Shown: piece after piece, positions 36,101 through 46,399 of the stretch | How positions within the stretch are numbered: the stretch's first letter is position 1 | Layout: each line of letters starts with the position of its first letter | Assembly (NCBI RefSeq): GCF_000764305.2 | Contig: NW_025947685.1 | Coordinates: 62,001 to 126,000, forward strand | Direction: 5' to 3' | DNA from: Hyalella azteca | Lineage: Eukaryota > Arthropoda > Malacostraca > Amphipoda > Hyalellidae | DNA length: 64,000 bases | Notes under the pieces: model-generated | Told to the model about the DNA's origin: nothing | The model's input: only the letters and a program-made list of their open reading frames with translations | Database searches by the model: none | Made by a program: the position numbers and the translations under genes

Positions 36101-37423
36101 CTGGAGCATTTTACTGAGTTATCTCTTCACCTTACATCTTGAGCATTTTACCGAGTTTTATCCTGAGCTTACATGTTGAGCATTCTACTGAGTTATCTCC
36201 TCAACTTACAACGAGCATTATACTGAGTTATCTCCTCAACTTACAACGAGCATTATACTGAGTTATCTCCTCAACTTACAACGAGCATTTTACCGAGTTA
36301 TCTCCTCAACTTATAACGAGCATTATACTGAGTTATCTCCTCACCTTACATGTTGATAATTTATCACATGACGTACCTTCTTCTGTGGTGACGAGGTGCG
36401 GTGCTTGGGGCTTTTGCTGCACACTGAGAAATGAGGGAGACTTTGTCCGAATAGCGATGCTCTTAGTGCCCCTATAAGGCGGGACATTAATGCGTCAGAC
36501 TTCGCTATGCATCATTGCACACTCATAGAAATGAGTATGATTTTGGCCAAATAGCGATGCGCAGTTTTACTACTGTGAGGACCGTCCTGACCTAGTTTGC
36601 ACAGGCAAAATAAGCGAGTCGGTGCCACGTCCCATCTTTGCTCGTCCTGTGTGTGAGAAGGAAAGCCACTATTTGAACAATATGATCCATTCATTTCTCC
36701 GAGTGCATTATTTGTATTTCAATCTAGGTACAAACATAGTATGGATGCGTCGAAATCTCATCGAGAGCAGAATATGAAAACCAAAATGGGGAATGTTGTC
36801 AAACACTTACGTTGAGAATTTCCTAATCCTGTTTCATATGGTTTTTCAACAAGATTTCGTGTTTATCACTATGTAACTAACATTTATAACAAATCCTACT
36901 GGTATTATATATATACTATTATATACATGGCCTAATATTATGTGACACGTGGTATACATGGTTATTTTGAAAGCATTGTGGTTGCATGACATATATACAT
37001 GATAATGTTGAGCACAACGTTGCTGTGTTGCAGTTGACGTGGGTGGACGTTTTCGTAGCGTACATATATATACATGATAATGTTGAGCACAACGTTGCTG
37101 TGTTGCAGCTGACGTGGGTGGACGTGTTCGTAGCGTGCATATATATACATGATAATGTTGAGCACAACGTTGCTGTGTTGCAGCTGACGTGGGTGGACGT
37201 GTTCGTAGCGTGCATATACATACATGCCAATGTTGAACATAACGTTGCTGTGTCGCAGTTGACGTGGGTGGACGTGTTCGTAGCCTGCTACCTGAGTCAG
37301 CTGAGCAGCCAGCACAAGGACTGTCTGGACGCCGCACCTAAAGTTCGGGATCTCATATCGACCGTGACGTCTAAACCGGCGCTCAAAAAGTGGCTTGAAG
37401 TGCGGCCAGTGACTCCCATGTAA
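30168..37423 (+). CDS. Sigma-class glutathione S-transferase (three of at least four coding exons)
   Basis: Coding exons are 30168-30309, 34712-34904 and 37259-37423 (stop TAA). Exon 1 gives the N-terminal thioredoxin-like fold with the glutathione-site start YRLEYFNLRGRAEPIRW, whose Tyr is the expected catalytic residue. Exon 2 continues with YGKVPVLYVDGRPLSQSVAI, including the cis-Pro of KVPVL and the QS pair that bind glutathione. Exon 3 holds LTWVDVFVA and ends KKWLEVRPVTPM, the C-terminal pattern of sigma-class enzymes, which act on electrophiles or as prostaglandin D synthases in the cytosol. Exon 1 to exon 2 is in phase (phase 1). Exon 2 ends in phase 2 while exon 3 starts in phase 0, and direct joining would give a TGA at once. 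About 40 residues of the helical domain expected between YAK and LTW are missing, so an exon is absent from the assembly or lost. Every exon is preceded by a minisatellite copying its own 5' edge. A pseudogene cannot be excluded. Confidence 0.85.
30752..30908. other. Microsatellite flanked by inverted Tn5 mosaic ends (assembly artefact)
   Basis: AGATGTGTATAAGAGACAG at 30752-30770 and its complement CTGTCTCTTATACACATCT at 30890-30908 face each other around about 119 bases of ACATA/AAATA pentamers. This is the layout of a whole tagmented fragment with both transposon ends retained. The pentamers continue to 30937, where a gap begins. Confidence 0.95.
30938..31173. other. Assembly gap
   Basis: Run of N inside GST intron 1, starting in the ACATA microsatellite. 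Confidence 1.
31215..31252. other. Nextera/Tn5 mosaic-end junction adapter (assembly artefact)
   Basis: Complete 38 bp head-to-head mosaic-end pair. It cuts the foldback element that follows at 31253, whose left half is absent. Confidence 0.98.
31253..31322. repeat. Foldback element, AGCGCATTTTCTC family, truncated copy 2
   Basis: Starts in mid-element at 'gacttcacgttttcgtcgac' directly after the adapter, then shows GAGAAAATGCGCT and the CACTCACTGCAGTGAGT palindrome. The truncation coincides with the adapter, so it is an assembly effect. Confidence 0.85.
31328..31690. repeat. 97 bp tandem repeat, four units
   Basis: Units start at 31328, 31425, 31522 and 31619 with 'ggaggct(a/t)catgtgagact' and contain 'ctatcgacgatctaagtgtg'. 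It lies inside GST intron 1, directly after the foldback copy. Confidence 0.9.
31880..32065. repeat. 22 bp tandem repeat 'tctgcctgtaacatcacgat'
   Basis: About eight imperfect units; one has an inserted 'gac'. It lies inside GST intron 1. Confidence 0.9.
32066..34182. other. GST intron 1 interior, no exon seen
   Basis: AT-rich sequence. The minus frame at 32943-33215 (lysine and arginine rich, 90 codons) has no recognised domain and no clear splice sites. Confidence 0.45.
34183..34742 (+). repeat. 93 bp minisatellite spanning the GST exon 2 acceptor
   Basis: Six AGs in the context 'gttatttgcag|atacgccgta' end at about 34244, 34337, 34431, 34524, 34617 and 34711; the last is the real exon 2 boundary. 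Each unit therefore contains the end of the intron plus about 30 bases of exon 2, then diverges at 'cctgtcctcta' into 'gtctaacttccttgtatcga'. In the GST frame the copied exon pieces read TPYGKV(P/S)VL and then stop at TAG. One unit has an extra base at its AG (gcagtatacg). Confidence 0.95.
34905..36069. other. GST intron, expected exon not found
   Basis: Searched for an exon that starts after one base, runs about 40 codons and ends in phase 0. No such frame with flanking AG and GT is apparent. Confidence 0.5.
35992..36027. repeat. Perfect 14 bp hairpin
   Basis: AAAACTTCTCAAAT, an 8-base spacer, then ATTTGAGAAGTTTT. It is in a GST intron. There is no U-run or operon context, so it is not a terminator. 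Confidence 0.85.
36070..36350. repeat. About 35 bp tandem repeat
   Basis: Units 'gagttatctcctcaacttac' followed by 'aacgagcattatact' repeat about four times cleanly, with more degenerate units to the left. Confidence 0.85.
36988..37290 (+). repeat. 75 bp minisatellite spanning the GST exon 3 acceptor
   Basis: AGs in 'gctgtgt(t/c)gcag' end at 37033, 37108, 37183 and 37258; the last opens the real exon 3. Each unit carries about 30 bases of exon 3 (LTWVDVFVA) and then 'tatatacatgataatgttga'. The unit is 25 codons and has no stop in the GST frame, so the whole array reads through in phase with exon 3 from 36986. Confidence 0.95.
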
Positions 37424-37513
37424 ATACTCTAGACGCATAAAACTTCGTTCTTGTAGTGTATAATGCACCGCTGGCAGCTGGTAAGTTGGCGGTTGTTAGA
37501 TTTTCTTGTATTT

Positions 37514-37901
37514 GACTGAGCGCTTGTTTGCTGTTGGGGATTTTATGTGGATTTTTTGATGTGCTCCGTAATGACGAGTTCCCAATTTCCATGTGGTCAC
37601 CGTCAGCGCTGTCATTTGGAAGACATTTTTATTTGGGGTTATCTCCGCCTTTTAAGTACATTGAGAACGAATTATCCAGGAAAGGATTATTAGTAAATTT
37701 TGGATCTGACTGAGCGCTTGTTTGCTGTTGGGGATTTTATGTGGATTTTTTGATGTGCTCCGTAATGACGAGTTCCCAATTTCCATTTGGTCACCGTCAG
37801 CGCTGTCATTTGGAAGACATTTTAATTTGGGGTTATCGCCGCCTTTTAAGTACATTGAGAAGGAATTATCCAGTAAAGGATTATTAGTAAATTTTGGATC
37901 T
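37514..37901. repeat. 194 bp tandem duplication downstream of GST
   Basis: Two copies begin with 'gactgagcgcttgtttgctg' at 37514 and 37708 and differ at only a few positions, which points to a recent duplication. Both strands keep an open frame through it, but no domain is recognised. Confidence 0.9.
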
Positions 37902-40900
37902 GACGTAGTAAATGCTGATATAATTTGCGTTTTTGAAGAGTTGTAGAGTTTTCTCTTCCATTTGCGGTGTTCTACCGCCACCACCACCACCACACTTCGA
38001 AGTAAAGTCCCATTTTAATTGATAGTCGCCCAATAAGATGTTGATGCTGTCAGCTACTCCTAATTTGTACAAATTGCAACTCCTAGTCTGGAAGAAATTT
38101 TTTTGTGTTGGATCTTCAGGTGAAGTATTACATGCATGGGAGTAATAAATCTTTTCTGGCTGTCTGAGAGTTACCCTGCAAATTTCAATTTATTTGCGCG
38201 AAAATTGAACTTCGAAGCTTGTCCATTTCTAGAAATTTTTCCTCCGCGATAGATTGTCTTGGAAGAATATTAGTTTTCTCGCTATTTTGCGAGCAAATTA
38301 GGTTTGGAAATTTTTATATCGCGAGCTAAGCCTCATGCAAAGGCTCCCAAAAGATATTCCTATCGTATAGTTTTTTCATGCAAGGCCAGTAAGGCGCATT
38401 CCAAATCGTAAATTTAAAACTTAAACGAACATTGACCAACATCATTGATAAAAAGCAATGTTTGGGTATGAACGTGTCGGATAATGAACTACCCATTCAA
38501 AATCTCTCAGCAACAATTATTGTTTTTTGAATTTTAGTTAGTTATTTGCATGTCAGTGGGGGTTTAATGTTCAATAAAGTTGTTACATTTTTACAGTTTT
38601 CCTTAATGGAGCATTTGCCCGTTGTTATTTTGATGCTTTATGATTTTAGGATTATAAATTTTTCCAAATTTATAGCGTAAATGTAATAGTGATACGTGTA
38701 ATCTACTGAAGCAATCGTTTGGAAAACACAGTTGGTAGACATAAGAACCTTGGAGAAAACCCTTGTTGAAGCTCTGTGAGAAAAACCAGTTTTTCCGTGG
38801 AAAAGTAGGAACTATTTTTGGTTTTAATGAAGTTCGTAATTGCGCTGTAGCAATTATAAAATAGGAGCTGTTGTTTCTCTTCATTGATTGACGATAGAAT
38901 GAAAATTAATACAAGGTTTTTGCCTTACAGCCTATAGTCATTCAAATAAAATATCTATTTTACGCTTAAACTGCCGGTCACGATTGCTGTTGATAATGAC
39001 TTCACATTAATGCTTACTTATGAGATAAAAATCAATGCTTTGTATTTTTCTCAGTCTAATTGAATAACGTGTCGATTCTTTCATTCAGATTCATTTAATT
39101 TCGAGCGTACATTAAGATGTCATGTATAAGACTGACAACTGGCGATCTTAGGTGCAGTTGATTGCAAAGCTTTTCTTCAGGCAGCTTGAGTCGAGAATGT
39201 TAGCGTTTTCTGCGCATGATTTTCACGAATCCTTCAACGTCTGCTGCTTGGATACTAAGTTGCACTTGAGAATTACGTTATGTATGTAATGGGTGCTTTA
39301 ACTTCTATTATACTTGAATTACTCTTAATTGTTACCAAGTGTAGTCCATTGTGCTGATTGTAGTTGTATAAACGAAGTCATAGGTTATTTTCTGTATAGC
39401 ATAGGTTCGTGTATAAGAGTCAAGTAAGGGTATAGATATAATATTATAATATAGATATAATATTATAATATTACCTGCTGAGCGGTTGCACCGTACGTCC
39501 GAGTCGTCTTAGAAATCTGTGGCTTTTAACTCAATTGCTTATAATGCACATCGTCTCTCAATTCCGTCTTCTCTTATTCATTTTATTGAAAAATCTACTT
39601 GCAACAAACAATCAAGATTTAAATTGAGCGTAGTTTCTTAATTCTCTCTTCTCTTTTTAATTTTATTGAAAAATATACCTACAACATAAAATCAAGGTTT
39701 AAATTGAGCGTAAATTTAACCGAAAACTCCGATATTTTCGTTTTAGCGACTTGGGATAGAGATATTCTTGATATGAGAACAACCTAGATTTTGACCAGAA
39801 TGCAGCGATGCGTTGCAAGGGCGCCGGTGGTGTTAGTTATCATTGCTGTGACAATTTCCTAATGATAGTGAGATGGTTGCTGAACCAGTTTGAGGCCGCA
39901 ACCGCTGAGCTCACAGTCCTTGCGTTACGCGACCTTCTCTTGCTATATACTTCATATTTAATGAGATAAGGTCTCCGTCACAGGAGAACAGTAATTCCAA
40001 GTGTAAAATTTATTCTTATTTAGATGCTGGGATTTATTTTACCGTAATGAAACTCGCCTGATATTCATATGTATACTTTTTCGACCCGGCTTGAACAAAT
40101 TTACTGGCGCTAGACTCGTCAACGTAGCATTTATTAATACATAGCTACTACGACTTGAAATTTACGTCTATCATAAAATTTACGTCTATAATTTAAATAA
40201 CGTTTTTAAAATCCTATTAATATTTGTTTTTATGAAGCGATTACGTCTACTATATTTTGGCACGCGAAATACCGAAGAATGCGTTTGTTGTGTTAGAATT
40301 GTATTATAAGCAAACTGTAGCATTAGGCATTGCATTTGAGCAACCTTGCAGTCATCGCTCATTCTAGTTTTTTCCTAAGGGTTCACTCACCGATAACGTT
40401 GGTCTTGGCGGACCTATCCTTTGCTGGATTCTTGTACGCATTCTAAAAATTTTTTGACTGTAATAATTATTATTGCAGGGAAGTTTATTTCGAGTTTAAC
40501 GATAATTTTAATGAAAGAATCATTCTTTTTCGCTGTTCGCTGCTGTGAGGAAGGAGTGTTTATAATAATATATAATTACGCTAACTGTCGTTGTGTTCTC
40601 ATTATCCAAGTTAGGTTTGCGAAAGATTTACATACTTCTATGCAGTTGGAGTTACAAGAGTCGTATTTAGTCCGAGATCATATCGAACGTCCCTGTGCTT
40701 CATTCGGCTGAGATTCCTAGATATTGTACGTGTTCGAATAAAGTAACCCATGTAGCTAAACCCTTATCGTGTTTCTGCAGAAAGCGTTTTAGGAATATTG
40801 TAGCAAGAATTATTTATGACAGAACTCTATTAAAGGATTAGTAGACTAAATGTCTCATTCCAGTAATTTCCAGCTTTGTATCACTTCAGTAAATCCGTAT

Positions 40901-41882
40901 GATTTGCATGATGTTTCTGTGGGCTGACGAGTTTATATTAAAGTGTAGTTAAATTTTTTATTGATTGGTGCTTTTTAGTGTTCATTGGGATTCTTTCTGC
41001 AGCTTCTGCGTGATGTAAGCACTTGCCCGACAATTATTTGAAACGTTTCACTGCCACGTCGAAAGTGCTAAGTCCTCACAAGTTTAATTTTGTGACAATT
41101 TTTAAGCAAAATGACAGCTCGAAGTGATCATTAATTAAGTTCTAATTTATTTTCCTCATTTGCAGCGATTGCTTCGTGTAAATCAGCGAGTCTTTACGGG
41201 CTCTATTCTGTCTGGTTAAAATATTCGAGCAAATCTTTGAAAAAATCTCTTTCCTTCGAACTCGCTCCGAGATTCAGTTTTCTTAGAGCGCCCAATAAAT
41301 GTTATCTCGTGCATGGTTGAACTAGTAGTATATAGTTCAACCATAATCTCTTGTAGTTATTTCGGAGGGGCAACGAACCGCATGAAATCGTTCAGATCAT
41401 TTCGCCTTGAGTTGGTTCTTTTAAAGTTGTTTATTTTGTTGGTGGAATAGACACGGGAAATGAATTGTGAAATTTTCTCAGTTCAGTAATATGTAGTTCT
41501 ATATTATTTTTAATAGTGCCAGTATAAATAAAATGGAAATGCTTACAATTGACATTGCTGAAAGCTTACCTTAATAGGTTGATTACTGACAAAACATGAT
41601 TGCGATCTGTATTCGATAGCGTGTTTAGTATTATTTAAGAATTACTTATGAATGCAAACAATCAACGTGCGATGACTTCTATTATCAGATATTGAATATA
41701 ATATCATCTCTGAACGTAATGGGTTTTCACGGTAGGAGTCATGATTGTCAAATTTGTTATTCATTCAGAATGTTATTTCTTCAGCGATTGTGAGGCTTTT
41801 TTCCCTCCATGAACATGAATTACTAACTGGAGGTATCGAGGTGTGATCTGAGATACACGCAAACATTGGTGCCTCTTGATGG
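37902..41882. other. No gene seen
   Basis: AT-rich sequence. A short AT-rich direct repeat (tagatataatattataata, twice) lies near 39433-39470. No exon chain is supported. Confidence 0.45.
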
Positions 41883-42020
41883 CTTTTAGCGCATTTTCTC
41901 ATTTATGAAAAAAATGCACTATTGTGCTCGTCATGTCTGTCCGTCCGTGACTTCACGTTTGCGTCGACGAGAAAATGCGCTCTCTGTCACTCACTGCAAT
42001 GAGTACTGAGTTATATTTTT
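41883..42020. repeat. Foldback element, AGCGCATTTTCTC family, copy 3
   Basis: Full-length copy with AGCGCATTTTCTC at the left, GAGAAAATGCGCT near the right and the 'actcactgcaatgagt' palindrome, which has one mismatch here. Confidence 0.9.
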
Positions 42021-42671
42021 TCCATGCTTTGACAAATGTGCATCATCTTTTCCTACGAGTGTCTCAATTGTACTCATTACTCCACCTGACGCAAAAGCTT
42101 GCAATTGAATCGATTTCTTCCTCTAGCACAAATTAAATCATTAACGTATCATTTGGTCTATTGTGTTCTCTTAAAGTTGTGACTTTATTCTAGCTGCCGC
42201 TCTTGCAGCATCAATGACATACAAAATCGCTCCTGAGAATGCACGTGAGTTGAAGAGCAAATGAACTTCTCAGTAACTAAAGATTGTTAGCTTGTCACCG
42301 GTTAAATGATATAATTTGAAAAAAATTAAGTTCTTTGTCTGTGCAACTTTTGAGGAACAGTTTAGAATTTATGCGAAACCATTTTAGTTTTAGAAGTAAG
42401 TGTCCATGCATATGCGCTCCAAATAAGTAAGGAAATATCCAGCTCATACCTTACATTTTTTGAACGCTTGCTCTCCTCGCAAAGTTTTCGTTTATCATCG
42501 CTTTTGTCACGTCGCTCCTAACACTAGTTCACACTGTTGCTGTATTCCACTCCATCGTCTGGCATCTTCACAGACATTCTTCATCTAGCGCATCTCCATT
42601 GTATGCGTTTGCGATGAAGCTGATCAGGTGGTTGTGGGCATTTCACATCGCACTGGTGCAGATAGACGCGT

Positions 42672-45060
42672 ATGCTGCGGTCACCAGCAGAAGGGAAGGC
42701 TGCTAAAAAGTTCGCAGGCCTGAGTGCTGCGGTGGCGGTGCAGACTCGTTTCATGTCCTGCATGACGTTGGACGCGTGCGGAGCATATGCGTGGGACCCT
42801 CTTCAGGTATGCGTTTTTAGCGCATTTTCTCATTTATGGAAAAAATGCACTATTGTGCTCGCCATGTCAGTCCGTCCGTCCATCCGTCCGTTCGTCCATC
42901 CGTCCGTCCGTCTGTCCGTCAGTGACTTCAAGTTTTCTTCGTCGAGAAAATGCGCTCTCTGTCACTCACTGCAGTGAGTACTGATTTATATTTTTTAAGA
43001 TTGAACCTTTTATACAGGTCTGTTTATGGAACCTTTTATTTAATTATTACCGTCGAAGTTACTCATATTAGCACCCAGCGTTGCAATTGTTTTAGCGAAT
43101 TCTATGAGCAGGATCGAGTTCCTGGATTCACTGTCGATCTTTGTCGGCTTCGGCACTCAAACATTACTCCATTTTTGTCGTATTCGTCGAGAAAAGGATT
43201 GCAAGCCCCCTTTTTGCAAAACTTATTCTGGAATTTCGAAACATTTTGTCTCTTTCTTGTACCGTAGAAATATTTATTCGCTTCATACATTCTAGAATTT
43301 TAATAATGCAGCCGTTTCTTGGTAATGATTCCTAGACTCCAGGTTGTGTGCTCAATACCGACGTGTTGAGTGAGGCCGGCTCAGGTACACCCAGCGTATA
43401 CATTATACTATACCGGACTCGTCCTCTCCACAGGGAAGAGACTTGTGCCGACTCCCACAGCTCAGCCTGATATCTCTTCAGGTACGTGGGGGCGTTGAGG
43501 CGTATCATCTTTGTAGCAAGATCGCAGTTGAAGTTCATATCTCTGTGTTAAGTTAAATAATTGCTGATAGGGGCATGGAACCTTTAGTCGGGTAGGATTT
43601 CGGTTCGCATAGCGGTTCGTTCTAAATGCGAACCTACATATTTCCCATTGCAATTAATGTAAAATGACCCCCGTTTCACGTATTTACTGCACTTTAATTT
43701 GCCAAAAAAAATACTTTTTATACGACATAACATAATTTACATAAAATAATGTATAATTAACTGTTTTAGCTATTCACATAACTTTGTTTAAATTGTTATG
43801 ACTAAAGCTAGCATTATAAACTGCGAACGAATTATGAACTAATCACAGTCACTCCATCAGTTTATATAGTTAAACTTCACATGCGTTAACTTTCGATTTC
43901 GGCTTTTTTGATGGGCTAGGGCTAGGCAATGCTCCTACGTAATACAGTCGCTTTACAACGAACTTGTCTAAGGTCGTGTCGTCCATTTCAATCTCGATTT
44001 GAATTAAATATCTTGCACATTTCCGAAGTACTGAAGACTGCACATAAAATGATCTTGGGCTCCACTCGTCTTTAGTTTCTCCGGGTGATGTACGTAGTTC
44101 CACAAACTCTCACCTCGTATACATCGCCTGGATTTTTCTTATTCCAATTCGGTCCCGGTAATGTGCCAATGGAAGGCCGCCCAGCTTCAGCGTGGGAGTC
44201 TGCGCGCTGTTAAATTTAAATTTCGCTATTTTTTGCCAATAAGTCCAGCAGCTATCTCAATCAATCGTCAGTTATGGAAAGATCGGGTTCCAAAGGCCAG
44301 ATCCCCTATTTCTTCAGTGCCGACACTTCTATTCTATTCTATCTCTGCCCAGGATCGTAGAGCAGAGCATGATTTTCCGATTTAACGGTTCGTATGGTGG
44401 TTTGATCGTAAGCGAGAACGTTCGTTTGGCGGGTCGCCATTGTATTGTACATTTTTAAATCTGATTCGTTAAGTAAACTCTTGCAGATTCTTTTGTGACC
44501 ACAGGCTGAAGAAAAACAAATTTATTTATGTTACTTTTCATTAGCTAAAACAAGGTAATGAGTCAGAATTCTATTATCTTCATCGTTGTATTAATGCACA
44601 TGTTTGGTATAATTTTATTTGCCAAAGATTTTATTTTTGCATTCTTTTGTTTTGTGTCCTCGTGGTCTAAAAGAAGATATTTCAGTTCACGAATTGTTTC
44701 TCACTGTGAATATCTCGTTTTAATTTCAAAAAAACTTGTTGCTCAATTCACAGGGGAGCTCGAGACCAATGCCAGGCACTTGGTCTGGTATTGGTACAAA
44801 ACCCGACGACTGCCCGAGACCGAACTATGGTGGCTTCATTCGGTCGAATTGTGGTAGACATGACGCGCCCTGATCCCTCTTCTCCGTTCGTGAACTCAAA
44901 TGGCGATATCGTTGACACGTCGATGTTCCGGGGGCCAATGGACACAAAAGTGATTTCCGGGGACGATTACCGCGTGGCTTTCTCTTACTACGGTCTTTGG
45001 CTGCTGGGCTGCAACTCGTGGTATGCCACCTCCGATCTCACGCTGTGCCAAGAGCCGTAG
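42672..45060 (+). CDS. Possible PAN plus C-type-lectin-like gene, incomplete exon chain
   Basis: Three candidate exons. Exon a (42672-42806) ends at CAG|gtatgc and carries RFMSCMTLDACGAYAWDPLQ. Exon b (43434-43481, 48 bases, acceptor cctctccacag, donor cag|gtacgt) reads GRDLCRLPQLSLISLQ in phase. Together they have the Cys spacing and the aromatic-plus-Asp centre of a PAN/apple domain. The last exon (44754-45060, acceptor caattcacag) reads ARDQCQALGLVLVQNPTTAR and ends GCNSW..C, with the Cys pattern of the C-terminal half of a C-type-lectin-like domain. Exon b ends in phase 0 but the last exon needs one base completing a codon, so at least one exon between them is unfound. I saw no clear signal peptide. 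Each piece is moderate evidence; the joined model is an inference. Confidence 0.35.
42811..42995. repeat. Foldback element, AGCGCATTTTCTC family, copy 4
   Basis: Begins only a few bases after the putative donor of the PAN-like exon. It holds AGCGCATTTTCTC, an expanded TCCG/TCCA stretch at 42870-42920, GAGAAAATGCGCT and the CACTCACTGCAGTGAGT palindrome. Confidence 0.9.
43870..44103 (-). CDS. Unidentified coding-like ORF
   Basis: A 77-codon minus-strand frame with protein-like composition (SFYVQSSVLRKCARYLIQIE, then LPSPSPSKKPKSK near the end). It lies antisense inside the putative lectin gene's intron. No domain is recognised and no partner exon was found, so it may be a relic of a mobile element. 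Confidence 0.2.
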   Translation of the reverse strand: MELRTSPGETKDEWSPRSFYVQSSVLRKCARYLIQIEIEMDDTTLDKFVVKRLYYVGALPSPSPSKKPKSKVNACEV

Positions 45061-45540
45061 AAACTGACTGTACTTTTTTTTACAGGAATGTTGGCATTTT
45101 GCTAGCAGTCTTACAGTCGTCACGTCATTCGAAGACGTGACGACATTCAATTCCAAGAAGAAGGAATAACATGAAATTGGATTCGTAGACTTGAAATGTA
45201 AACATTATATTTGATAATGCAATGATGTTCACTTTCAAGAAATTTCTGTGTGTGGTAAATTCTATTAATATATGATAGAGGTTTCATTGAATTAAATAGG
45301 ATAACACAGAACACCTATCAAATTTATGTATCCCATTGTATATACGTTGAATTTAAATATACTCGGAAATTAAATCCAAAACAGTTCTCTCTTCTTCTGC
45401 CTTTTGGCTCGTATAACAACACAAATCAAAAGATACTGGTCATGAATAACCAAACTAGTTTCAAAAGTTTTGTACGTATATTAAGTAAAAGTATACCATA
45501 CAGGTCAATGAATAGTGTTACTATGTGCATGTAACAAGAC

Positions 45541-45795
45541 AGGGTAGCCCAGTAGGTACAGTTCAGAGTACCAGGATTGGAGCAGAGAGGTGCGGGTTCG
45601 ATCCCAGCTCTGTGCGCCAGTTTCTGGTCAGAATTGGCGAGGAGGCCGGGCGGTAAAGCGCATGTAAATTGAAACAGTGAGTAGCGTGTTCGAGACTTTG
45701 ATACGCTGTAAATGTTCTCCGAGATGTTAAGAATAGGTGACAAGAGTACGGCCTAAAAGGCGCTGAAACTGTTTTTACAGTTATTATTATGAACC
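45541..45795 (+). repeat. tRNA-derived SINE, full copy
   Basis: A box TAGCCCAGTAGGTA and B box GGTTCGATCCC are spaced as in tRNA genes. They are followed by a conserved body ('gccagtttctggtcagaat', 'gaggccgggcggtaaagc') and a TTATTA tail. Related copies lie at 332-517 and 53451-53615. Confidence 0.8.
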
Positions 45796-46399
45796 TAATG
45801 CCACCAGCGAGCACCCACATGGTTGTTAAATAGCGGTTTTCATCAAAATTGTCTCAATTATCCCGTACGATGTTACGGATGCAGTTTGTGTACGAAGATG
45901 TCGTTGTGTTATAGGGTTTCGCTTTCCATAGGCACAGTTAGTTTTGCTGTAGTACTGATCTAATTAATATTGCTGTATGTCTATTTACCGACTCCCAACG
46001 CGTTATTGTGCGACCTGACGTGATTTACTCGACTGCGTCCTCGTGTAATCGCAGCGGGTACAGTCCTTGTTCATCCGGTGAAACCGGTGTATAAAACTGC
46101 GGTGATGCATAGAAGAATCTCAGTCATGTTTGCCATGGTTGTGAACAGTAACTTCTGACGTTTATTACTACAGAGGAAGGACGACCCTTTCGGAAGTACA
46201 TGTTGAATAAAATAGACTTCCTAATACTTCCTTAGTTATTGTATTCTAATGTTCTAGAAAAATTGAATTTAACGAGCATCATTTCCCATAAATTCTTATA
46301 TTATTCTGTATTTAATCTTTAATCATCGACTCTAGATAAGGTATCGCGTCTGTGTTCTCCACACATTCTCCCGTGCTAGAGAATATAGCGAGGGCATGC

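Noticed and set aside
36846..37468. Minus-strand frames of 103-168 codons antisense to GST exon 3
   Set aside because: They are shadows of the 75 bp in-frame array and of the GST exon itself.
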